Origin: Nitrospira bacterium HGW-Nitrospira-1
GTDB taxonomy: Bacteria; Nitrospirota; Thermodesulfovibrionia; Thermodesulfovibrionales; UBA6898
Direction of reading: 5' to 3'
Length of the DNA: 18,868 nucleotides
NCBI GenBank assembly: GCA_002839535.1
Contig: PGYF01000022.1
Coordinates: 1 to 18,868 of the forward strand
A program made the translations under genes and the position numbers. The notes beneath the pieces were generated by a model. The model was given only the letters and a program-made list of their open reading frames with translations, made no database searches and was not told the DNA's origin. This document shows positions 8,847-15,038 of the stretch, in pieces. Within the stretch, counting starts at the first letter, position 1; each line of letters opens with the position of its first letter.

Positions 8847-9841
8847 GAGATTTTCGCCTCACGCATAAACCTGGCAGACTCCTCAGGAGGCGTTGGATTA
8901 ATATAAAATCCCGAACCCCACTCAAACCCCGCGGTTTTCGTCAGCTTGGGGACTATTTCCATATGCCAGTGATAGTAATCATTGATTTCATCATAGAACG
9001 GAGAGGTATGAATAACAAAATTATACGGCGGGGTATCGAGTATCCTGTCCATCTGCCTCAGTATTCTTTGAAGTATCCCGGCCAACTCGGAAAAATTCTT
9101 ATCCGGAGCGCTGAACATGGACATATGTTTCCTGGGAAGTATCCATGTCTCAAAGGGCGCGCGGGGAGCAAAAGGCGCAAGCGCAACATATTTTGCATTC
9201 TCATATATCACCCGCTTTCCGTCAGAAAGCTCCTGAGCGATCACATCACAAAAAATGCATCTTTCCTTAAATTCAAAATGCCTCCGTGCCGCATCAAGCT
9301 CTTCTCTTACAAGCCTTGGGACAATCGGCAGCGCTATGAGTTGGGTATGCGTGTGTTCAAGAGAGGCGCCGGCAACCTCGCCTTCGTTTTTAAATATCAG
9401 GGCGTACTTGAAGCGTTGATCCTTCTTAAGGTCTGCAAGCCTCAAAAAACAGGCCCATAAAACATCTTCTACAGCTTTTTGCGGCATGGTGGAAAGAGAC
9501 AAATGATGTTCAGGCGTCTCAACGATAACTTCATGGGCGCCGACGCCGTTCATTTTATCGAATATGCCTTCGCCGGTTTTTCCCAATTCCCCATAAATCT
9601 GGAGCGCAGGGAATTTATTCGGCATAACTCTCAGTGTCCAGCCAGGGCCATTAGCCCGAGAGCCGACAGGCCTGAACGCCATTATCTCAGGCGGCGTTGT
9701 GTATTCATTGCCGGGACAAAAAGGGCAGAATCCACCTTTTTTTCGCTGTGAAGGGGAGATAAAATCAGTCGGCTTTTTCCCTCTCTCTATTGATATGATG
9801 ACCCATCTTCCAACTATAGGGTCCTTTCTTAATTCAGACAT
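8843..9841 (-). CDS. galT: GalT-family hexose-1-phosphate uridylyltransferase
   Basis: A 332-aa HIT-superfamily nucleotidyltransferase. Zinc-binding cysteines C39/C42 (CPFCPGNE), a second pair C195/C198 (CIFC), the active-site HTHTQ (H163, H165, Q167) and a C-terminal YHWHMEIVP (H291, H293) are visible. The family transfers UMP between hexose 1-phosphates; some relatives act as ADP-glucose phosphorylases, and the direct coupling to glgA makes an ADP- or UDP-glucose role in glycogen turnover plausible (inference). The ATG at 9841 is chosen over the one ten codons upstream because it has a GGAGG site 5 bases away and matches the usual SELRKDP start. It is the first gene of the minus-strand operon ending at 1701. 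Confidence 0.92.
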   Translation of the reverse strand: MSELRKDPIVGRWVIISIERGKKPTDFISPSQRKKGGFCPFCPGNEYTTPPEIMAFRPVGSRANGPGWTLRVMPNKFPALQIYGELGKTGEGIFDKMNGVGAHEVIVETPEHHLSLSTMPQKAVEDVLWACFLRLADLKKDQRFKYALIFKNEGEVAGASLEHTHTQLIALPIVPRLVREELDAARRHFEFKERCIFCDVIAQELSDGKRVIYENAKYVALAPFAPRAPFETWILPRKHMSMFSAPDKNFSELAGILQRILRQMDRILDTPPYNFVIHTSPFYDEINDYYHWHMEIVPKLTKTAGFEWGSGFYINPTPPEESARFMREAKIS

Positions 9842-9929
9842 ATATCCTCCGTATAAAAATTCAAGAATCAAGAAACTATTTCACACGTTTCTCTCTTGCA
9901 AAAAAAACTATTCCTTGCTGTTTTGGCTT

Positions 9930-9950
9930 ATTATATCACAAGAGATATAA
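9930..9950 (-). promoter_or_regulatory. Extended -10 promoter with overlapping inverted repeat, upstream of galT
   Basis: On the minus strand, TGATATAAT is a textbook extended -10 element (TATAAT at 9935-9930, TGA at 9938-9936), placing the transcript start about 80 nt before the galT ATG. No good -35 is seen, as expected for extended -10 promoters. TTATATC (9931-9937) and GATATAA (9944-9950) form a perfect 7-bp inverted repeat overlapping the -10, a suitable operator position. It would drive the six-gene run from galT to moeA. Confidence 0.55.
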
Positions 9951-10002
9951 TTGCAGATGAAACCTCTTTTCCGTGGAGATCAGAACATTCGAATATTAGG
10001 GT

Positions 10003-10410
10003 TCACCTCATACCTTTCCACATTGGTCTGCAGAAGGCGTCTCTTAATTCAATAACCCTGTCATCTTTCAGAAACTTTATCTTCCTTGCAACAAGATAGA
10101 AATTTCCGTCTTTTCCATAAAACTTTGAGCCTGTTATTTCTACCTCTGCGCCGCCCTGAAACTCAATATTGTTTCTGATGAGATGCCATCTCGGCGCTGT
10201 AAGAACTCTCAGGGGCTTATTTTTATAGTCAACAATTAGAATTACAGGACCTCTCCTTGTTAAAACCACTTCGCTTACGCTGCCTTTTATTGTAATCTCT
10301 GTGTTTTCATCGTATCCTTCAAAATCATCCGCAGCTTTTGCTGTGACGGGGATAAAGACGAAAAGGAGGAGTGATATAAAAGTTATGCTGTAAATCAAAG
10401 TTTTCTTCAT
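10003..10410 (-). CDS. Exported OB-fold-like protein, paralogue of the next upstream gene
   Basis: 135 aa with a clear signal peptide (residues 1-26, ending AKAA). The mature part is mostly beta-strand-like: TIKGSVSEVVL, then ILIVDYKNKPLRVLTAP, EVEITGSKFYG and YLVARKIKF, a pattern compatible with a small OB barrel. It aligns with the 153-aa neighbour from PRWHLIRN through GxEVEITGS to the end, LRD..CRPMWKGMR versus LRD..GFPVWAGWRR. It has a strong AGGAGG ribosome site and is the last gene of the four-gene minus operon. The function is unknown; its partners suggest an envelope redox or metal role. Confidence 0.7.
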   Translation of the reverse strand: MKKTLIYSITFISLLLFVFIPVTAKAADDFEGYDENTEITIKGSVSEVVLTRRGPVILIVDYKNKPLRVLTAPRWHLIRNNIEFQGGAEVEITGSKFYGKDGNFYLVARKIKFLKDDRVIELRDAFCRPMWKGMR

Positions 10411-10441
10411 ATCAGACTCCTCCTTTCAGAAAAATTTTCTG

Positions 10442-10903
10442 TTACCTTCTCCAGCCGGCCCAGACAGGGAATCCATTCTCATCCCTGAGTTTTAAGACCG
10501 CGTCATCCTTTTTGACCTCCGCCGCGATAATTGCAGGTTTGCCGGCAAAGGTTACCCTCGAACCTGTAACCACAACCTTATCGCCCTTCTCAATCTTTGT
10601 GTCCATCCTTTCTACAAACCAGCCAGGTCCGAGATGGACGGATATGGTTTCTTTGTCGGTCTTTAACCGGATGTGAATACCGTAATACATTCCCTTCATA
10701 GGTGTTATCTTATCTACACCCATAACCTCACCTGATAGCGTCTCCACTGCTGCAGGGTTATACATCCTCTGATAAGGTGTTCCCATGCCCCATCCTTCGC
10801 TGCCCCGCCAGCCAGTACCCTTCATGGGCTGGGCAAACGCTATTGCTGCTGTTAAAACTATTGAAACTACAGCAACTAACCCTATGACTTTTCTTGTCTT
10901 CAT
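10442..10903 (-). CDS. Exported OB-fold-like protein with Met/Gly/Trp-rich N-terminus
   Basis: 153 aa with a signal peptide at residues 1-24 (cleavage near AFA-QP). Mature residues 26-50 are rich in Gly, Trp and Met (MKGTGWRGSEGWGMG), which may be a flexible or metal-binding tail. Residues 56-140 look like an OB barrel (LSGEVMGVDKI, HIRLKTDKETISVHLGPGW, DKVVVTGSRV, IIAAEVKK), followed by the shared C-terminal LRDENGFPVWAGW signature. AAGGAGG lies 6 nt before the ATG. It is a tandem paralogue of the gene at 10003-10410. No function can be assigned from sequence. Confidence 0.72.
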   Translation of the reverse strand: MKTRKVIGLVAVVSIVLTAAIAFAQPMKGTGWRGSEGWGMGTPYQRMYNPAAVETLSGEVMGVDKITPMKGMYYGIHIRLKTDKETISVHLGPGWFVERMDTKIEKGDKVVVTGSRVTFAGKPAIIAAEVKKDDAVLKLRDENGFPVWAGWRR

Positions 10904-10924
10904 GACGACCTCCTTGAGCCGGTT

Positions 10925-11797
10925 TTATGGTTTGTAATTCTCTACAAGGATAATCTTTAATATATCCATTGGCAGCTTGTCATATCTTGAAGCTATTTCC
11001 TTCATGGTCTCTCCTTCTTTTGTACTAATGCCCTTTTCTGAAAGTTTTTTCTTTGCAAGGTTTAAATCTATATTGTTCTCCTCACAAACCTGCGTGAGGG
11101 TTTTCCTTCCAACCCCTGTGCCTGCAAACTTTTCCTCCACAAGTTCTGGTGTATAAACTATCCCGGTTTCTATTTCCTTATGCTCAAACTTCTTCATTAT
11201 CACATAAAGATTCATAGCATTTGTCTTGTTTCTTCTGGCTATTTTCTGGAGTGAGTCCATCTCGTTCTCAACAACTATACCCTTGCCTTTCAACTCCTCC
11301 ATAGCTGGATTCAGGTCTATCTTCATCTTTTTCGCAAAAACCTTCAGCGACAGTTCCTCCGCATGTCCAAACGGCGGCTCATACTCCTTGCTCTTTACCC
11401 ATGACTTTTTTATGTATTTATTAAGGTCAACGAGATACCCCAGAGGCGGTATCAGATAGAGTCCGCTCAGAGTGAAAAAGAGAGTAACGATAACGGCTAT
11501 TGTCAGCTCACTTTTCATATTAATGCCCTTTTTGACCCTATCTATCAAATAGTTCATGAGCGCCTTCCAATTGAGATAGATGTGGTATATAGCCGCTCCG
11601 AGAAAGAGAAAAACAGAAACGAGATGTATATTTCCCCAATCCGTCTTTGTGAGCCCGAGGATCTTCCAGTCTGTCCAGTAGGCAATTCTGCCCTGCGGAA
11701 CGATGTAAAGTATAATGCCCGTGATAGACATTATCAGGAAGCTGAATGCGGTGAGAAAAGAGGTGAAGCCCTTTTTATGAAATCTTTTTTCTGCCAT
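10925..11797 (-). CDS. DUF4405-type membrane protein with duplicated C-terminal module
   Basis: 290 aa. The N-terminal third has three membrane segments (about 12-34, 55-76 and 98-120), with H58 and H72 in an IHLVS...YHIYLNWK pattern typical of DUF4405, a cytochrome b-like family whose histidines are thought to bind haem. After PPFGHAEE (about 141-148) come two copies of a module of about 55 residues: 149-203 (LSLKVFAKKMKIDLN..MEELKGKGI..) and 232-286 (KTLTQVCEENNIDLN..KKKLSEKGI..), both with a helix-turn 'IDLN', a 'KGI' turn and a helix ending in I(A/R). ATG at 11797 is used because a GGGGGAT site precedes it; the ATG five codons upstream has none. It is the second gene of the operon. Confidence 0.75.
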   Translation of the reverse strand: MAEKRFHKKGFTSFLTAFSFLIMSITGIILYIVPQGRIAYWTDWKILGLTKTDWGNIHLVSVFLFLGAAIYHIYLNWKALMNYLIDRVKKGINMKSELTIAVIVTLFFTLSGLYLIPPLGYLVDLNKYIKKSWVKSKEYEPPFGHAEELSLKVFAKKMKIDLNPAMEELKGKGIVVENEMDSLQKIARRNKTNAMNLYVIMKKFEHKEIETGIVYTPELVEEKFAGTGVGRKTLTQVCEENNIDLNLAKKKLSEKGISTKEGETMKEIASRYDKLPMDILKIILVENYKP

Positions 11798-11855
11798 TTG
11801 ATCCCCCGTCATAGTGTCAATTTTCAGCGCCAGCGTTCAGAATTTAAAATCTAAA

Positions 11856-12245
11856 CTATTTCTGCCTGAGGACATTTTTTACAGCATCCTCAACTGTCCC
11901 TTTAAATTCATAATATTTCATGCCTTTGTCTTTCATAGCGCTTACCATCCTGTCGCCAAAGGTTCCTGCGACAACACTATTCACACCCTTTTGAGACAGC
12001 CAATTAACCACTGACTGACCAGCGCCGCCCTTTGCATCAGCATCTGGATTATTAAGGGTTTCAATTAATTTGCCAGAACCGTCAAAAATCAAATAATACG
12101 GGCTTCTTCCAGCAAGGCTGCTAACCTTTGATGTTATTTCCTTGCCATCTGAGGCAACAGCAAACTTAATTTCCTGTTTCTCTCCTGCAAAAGCACCAAC
12201 ACATAAGACAAGCACCACTATTGAAACGAAACCAATCTTTAACAT
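11856..12245 (-). CDS. Exported NifX/NifB-type dinitrogenase cofactor-domain protein
   Basis: 129 aa. Residues 1-20 form a signal peptide (LKIGFVSIVVLVLCVGAFA), unusual for this otherwise cytoplasmic fold. The mature domain follows the NifX/NafY/NifB-C-terminal pattern: IKFAVASDG, an AGRSPYYLIFD segment (45-55), the GGAGQSVVNWLSQKGVNSVV helix-strand, AGTFGDRMVSAMKDKGMKYYEF and a terminal GTVEDAV. Such domains bind iron-molybdenum or iron-sulfur cofactors, but this mature protein has no Cys and no His. The ATG at 12245 has a perfect GAGGAGGT site; the open frame continues upstream into the repeat at 12313-12347 but that part is not a gene. It is the first gene of the NifX-like/DUF4405/OB-like operon. 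Confidence 0.8.
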   Translation of the reverse strand: MLKIGFVSIVVLVLCVGAFAGEKQEIKFAVASDGKEITSKVSSLAGRSPYYLIFDGSGKLIETLNNPDADAKGGAGQSVVNWLSQKGVNSVVAGTFGDRMVSAMKDKGMKYYEFKGTVEDAVKNVLRQK

Positions 12246-12312
12246 CTTACACCTCCTCACACGTTTTGTTCGTAAACCTTGAATCACGATAAACTTATAA
12301 AAACCTTCTCTC

Positions 12313-12700
12313 GTGAAGAACCCTGTGCCAAGAGCACAGGGCGTCAAAAGTCAAAACAAATTTATTGTTGTCATTGTCCGGCTTGACCGGACAATCCAGG
12401 ATAGGGTATGGATTCCCCGATCAAGTCGTGGAATGACGGAGGGGGGTCGGGGCAGTCTCCGAATCCAGATTTATATATTGTTGTCATTCTCCGGCTTGAC
12501 CCCCGCATCAAGCATGCCCTCTGACTTGATCAGGGGGTGCGGGGCAGGCTCCGAATCCAGGATAGGGTATGGATTCCCCGATCAAGTCGTCCGATCAAGT
12601 CGTGGAATGACGGAGGGGGTGCGGGGCAGGCTCCGAATCCAGATTTATATATTGTTGTCATTGTCCGGCTTGACCGGACAATCCAGAATAGGGTATTTCT
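12313..12700. repeat. Composite palindromic repeat cluster, gene-free
   Basis: This region between the NifX-like gene and the DUF116 gene has no credible gene. It begins with the inverted copy of 44-97, including its 8-bp-stem hairpin (12321-12341). A core 'GTCATTG...CTTGA...CAATCCAG' palindrome (ATTGTCCGG / CCGGACAAT arms) occurs near 12370-12399 and again near 12659-12688. A 96-nt direct repeat, 12393-12488, recurs at 12554-12662 with a 13-bp tandem duplication (CCGATCAAGTCGT twice, near 12579-12604) and three substitutions. Between them, 12482-12523 matches the reverse complement of 1-42. Open frames across it are repeat translation only. Confidence 0.85.
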
Positions 12701-12704
12701 CTTC

Positions 12705-13229
12705 CTAATCCCTGCCAAAGAAATGTATCGCCTCTTTGACCTTGTCAAGGTCAACGCGGGTATTGAGACACGGGCCATAAGGCCGTTCATTCGGTATCCC
12801 GAGAATAGGGAATGGATAGGCGTCTGCCAGGCCGCTGGAAAGGTCTCTTTCACAGGCCACTGCCACGATTGCCTCAGGCTTGACCTCCTTGACGATCTTT
12901 CTTGCAATAGCGCCGCCGGTAGCGACAAACAGTTCAAGTCTGTTTTCTTCAGCAATCTCGATGAGGTCCTTTATTTCGCACCTTCCGCATCTTTCGCAGT
13001 TGTAAATATTATGCGTAAGTCTTATGTTGCACTCATTTACCTGGATACAATGCGGCAAAAGAAGAAGTATCTTTTTTGCCTTTGGTTTTTCAGCCATGAC
13101 CAGCCTGTTATTGAAGTTTATTACAGATTTCTGGAAGCCCTCCTTTTTGCCTTTCAGAAAGGCGCCTAAAAACATGAGGAAAGGATAATATACCCTTAAG
13201 ACAATCCCCCTCAATAACCTATACAGCAT
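12705..13229 (-). CDS. DUF116 family protein (cysteine-rich)
   Basis: A 174-aa member of DUF116, a family of unknown function common in anaerobes. Residues 2-27 are hydrophobic with basic residues, perhaps a membrane association helix. The conserved core has LLPHCIQ (C61), C67, NCERCGRC (C78, C81, C84), an ATGGAIAR motif, VAVACERDLSSG (C126) and RPYGPCLNT (C154), a set able to hold an iron-sulfur cluster (inference). The ATG at 13229 is preferred to the TTG just before it because of the AAGGAAGGGG site upstream. It overlaps the end of fmt by 11 nt, placing it in the def-fmt operon, a linkage that suggests a role in translation or RNA modification but does not prove it. Confidence 0.88.
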   Translation of the reverse strand: MLYRLLRGIVLRVYYPFLMFLGAFLKGKKEGFQKSVINFNNRLVMAEKPKAKKILLLLPHCIQVNECNIRLTHNIYNCERCGRCEIKDLIEIAEENRLELFVATGGAIARKIVKEVKPEAIVAVACERDLSSGLADAYPFPILGIPNERPYGPCLNTRVDLDKVKEAIHFFGRD

Positions 13230-14262
13230 CAAAGATTGCCCCTTCCTTTAAATGTCTTCCGTGCATAAACGCAGAAGCAGACATGATATTCTTCCCTGCC
13301 GGTTTCACCTCTGATATGGCAAGTATACCCGAACCAGTGATAACAAGGAGGTCGCTGCCGGAAATCTGCCCTATTCGCCCCACGGTTCCTTTATTAAGGA
13401 GTTCATAAGTAAAGCCACAGATACCCCCCTCCCCTTCATCCCCTCCCCTCAAGGGAGGGGATGAAGGGGAGGGGGATGTCTTCTTATTTATGAACTCCTT
13501 AATATTGTTATGAGGGACGACTTTTGCCTTGATGATATTTATCTTTTCGCCATGTAAATAACAGTATGCCCCGGGCCAGGGAAAGGTTCCCATTATCAGG
13601 TTGGATATTTCACGCGCTGATAATGCCCAGTTTATCTTCCCATTTTCCTTTTTCAGGGGAGGGGCATAACTGGCTTCCCCGCTCTGCGGCGCAGGTATTA
13701 TCATCTTGGTTTCTATAGCCTTGAGGGTTTTTATGAGTAAAGACGCCCCGACCTGAGAGAGTCTCCGGCCAAGCGTGTAGGCATTATCTTCTTCGTGTAT
13801 TGCGACCTCTTCTTTTAAAAGTACAGCTCCTGTATCGAGCCCTTCATCCATAAGCATTGTGGTAATTCCTGTTTTTTCTTCGCCGTTTATAAGCGCCCAT
13901 TGTATAGGGGCAGCGCCCCGATATTGGGGAAGAAGCGATGCATGCACATTCACGCATCCCATGGGAGGGAGCTTCAGCAGGGCAGCAGGGATAAGCCTTC
14001 CATATGCAACTACAACGATGATATCAGGAGCCGGCCTTGCGATCTCATCAAAAAACTCAGGAGTCCTTATGCCTGACGGCTGCATGATGGGAATTCCCCT
14101 TGAGATGGCCAATTCTTTGATTGGCGGTCTGGATAATTTGTGCCCCCTGCCCTTCACCTTATCCGGTTGAGTAACAACAGCGACAACCTCTTCCCCTGAT
14201 TCGATGAGAGCCTGCAACGAAGGAACAGCAAATTCAGGTGTTCCGAAAAAAATTATTCTCAT
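13219..14262 (-). CDS. fmt: Methionyl-tRNA formyltransferase with in-frame palindromic insertion
   Basis: Fmt puts a formyl group from 10-formyl-tetrahydrofolate on initiator Met-tRNA. The catalytic domain (1-205) is complete: FFGTPEFA (5-12), TQPD (31-34), NVHASLLPQYRGAAP with N105 and H107, and MDEGLDTG with D143. The C-terminal tRNA-binding domain starts near 206. The protein is 347 aa, against about 310 for the family; residues 254-291 (KEFINK... to ...YELLNK), rich in Pro, Ser and Gly, are encoded exactly by a large palindrome (13392-13504). Removing them leaves 309 aa. The frame stays open, so the gene is probably functional with a loop added between strands of the C-terminal domain. 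It lies 15 nt after def. Confidence 0.93.
   Translation of the reverse strand: MRIIFFGTPEFAVPSLQALIESGEEVVAVVTQPDKVKGRGHKLSRPPIKELAISRGIPIMQPSGIRTPEFFDEIARPAPDIIVVVAYGRLIPAALLKLPPMGCVNVHASLLPQYRGAAPIQWALINGEEKTGITTMLMDEGLDTGAVLLKEEVAIHEEDNAYTLGRRLSQVGASLLIKTLKAIETKMIIPAPQSGEASYAPPLKKENGKINWALSAREISNLIMGTFPWPGAYCYLHGEKINIIKAKVVPHNNIKEFINKKTSPSPSSPPLRGGDEGEGGICGFTYELLNKGTVGRIGQISGSDLLVITGSGILAISEVKPAGKNIMSASAFMHGRHLKEGAIFDAV
13392..13504. repeat. Nested palindromic element inside fmt
   Basis: Outer arms of 17 bp match perfectly (TATTAAGGAGTTCATAA at 13392-13408 and its reverse complement at 13488-13504). Inside is a perfect 23-bp stem, 13425-13447 with 13453-13475, with loop CTCAA; the arms are runs of C or G broken by T, TTCAT or A. 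All of it is read as codons 254-291 of fmt, with no stop. It resembles, in behaviour, palindromic elements known to enter genes in frame (such as those of Rickettsia), but the sequence is different and I do not recognise the family. Confidence 0.9.
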
Positions 14263-14277
14263 ATATTTCTATTGGTT

Positions 14278-14787
14278 TTATGTGTTCAGCTTCCGGATTT
14301 TTTTATAACGTTTTTTAAAGAATTCTCTCTTTATCGGGCTGATCCTGTCAATCAGCAAAATGCCGTCAAGATGATCTATCTCGTGCTGCAAGGCTATCGC
14401 AAGGAGATTTACCCCTTCGATTTCTATTGGCTTACCGTCCCTGTCCAAGGCTTTGACCACCACCTTTTCAGCCCTTTTTATTGTTACTGTATATTCAGGG
14501 AGGCTGAGGCACCCCTCCTCGAATTCAACCTCGCCTTCACGGCTTGCGATAACAGGGTTCACAAGAACCAGCAAAGGTGATCTGCCTTCTCTGGAACTGA
14601 TATCAATGACCACAAGTCTTTTTAATTCACCGACCTGGGGGGCTGCAAGACCAACACCAGGCGCCTCATACATCGTCTCGATCATATTGTCTATGAGCGT
14701 CTGCAGGCGAGGATCAAAAGTGGTTACCGGCAAAGACTTCTGTCTTAACACCCGCGCAGGGTACTTTCTTATTTCCAAAATAGCCAT
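14278..14787 (-). CDS. def: Peptide deformylase
   Basis: A 169-aa metalloenzyme that removes the formyl group from new proteins, undoing the work of Fmt, whose gene follows 15 nt downstream. All three motifs are present: GVGLAAPQVG (45-53, Q51), EGCLSLPE (91-98, metal ligand C93) and QHEIDHLDG (134-142, with H135, E136 and H139). The length is normal. No ribosome site is visible before the ATG; the sequence there is AT-rich and contains a perfect TATAAT only six bases away, so the transcript may be leaderless. It is the first gene of the def-fmt-DUF116 operon. Confidence 0.95.
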   Translation of the reverse strand: MAILEIRKYPARVLRQKSLPVTTFDPRLQTLIDNMIETMYEAPGVGLAAPQVGELKRLVVIDISSREGRSPLLVLVNPVIASREGEVEFEEGCLSLPEYTVTIKRAEKVVVKALDRDGKPIEIEGVNLLAIALQHEIDHLDGILLIDRISPIKREFFKKRYKKIRKLNT

Positions 14788-14792
14788 ATTTA

Positions 14793-14822
14793 ATTATAAA
14801 ACATTTTGTCCTTCCCGGTCGA
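14793..14822 (-). promoter_or_regulatory. Candidate promoter of def operon, possibly leaderless
   Basis: On the minus strand TATAAT (14798-14793) is preceded, 18 bp upstream, by TCGACC (14822-14817), a 4-of-6 match to TTGACA. Transcription would start at or within a few bases of the def ATG at 14787. The absence of any Shine-Dalgarno sequence near that ATG fits a leaderless message. It is a sequence-only prediction. Confidence 0.4.
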
Positions 14823-14834
14823 TAAGATGAGGGG

Positions 14835-14966
14835 AAAATAGAGATAGACTTGCTAACGCATTGAATTTTCTGTCATTGCGAGAACCCGAAGGGTTCACGG
14901 CAATCTTATGGGAAAAAGGCGAGATTCCTCGCTTTGCCCGGAATGACAATTTTCTATCTCTATTTT
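14835..14966. repeat. MITE-like palindromic element
   Basis: Perfect 14-bp outer arms AAAATAGAGATAGA (14835-14848) and the reverse complement (14953-14966) enclose a core running from TGTCATTGCG (14871) to GGAATGACA (ends 14948). Inside is a perfect GAACCC-GAA-GGGTTC hairpin (14882-14896). The core resembles the widespread 'GTCATTGCGAG...GGAATGAC' intergenic repeats of bacterial genomes. The rest of the gene-free stretch from 14788 to about 15038 holds the def promoter and nothing else I can support. No transposase is present. Confidence 0.75.
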
Positions 14967-15038
14967 TCGGCTTATTGCTGCTGATTTCCTTTAACTTCAA
15001 TTACATGCTAAAATTTTTGAGAGGAAGGCGAACAGGCT

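Noticed and set aside
12246..12347. N-terminal extension of the NifX-like gene
   Set aside because: The extension runs into the 54-bp repeat, while a perfect ribosome site and a signal peptide begin at ATG 12245.
12365..12700. Possible CRISPR array
   Set aside because: Repeats are irregular in length, themselves palindromic, unevenly spaced and without distinct spacers; no cas genes are nearby.
12313..13169. Plus-strand open frames crossing the 12.3-12.7 kb repeats and the DUF116 gene
   Set aside because: They translate palindromic repeats and the opposite strand of DUF116; residue runs simply repeat with the DNA and no family is recognisable.
13219..14262. fmt as a pseudogene because of the insertion
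   Set aside because: The frame is open throughout, all catalytic motifs are intact and the C-terminal domain continues normally after the insertion.
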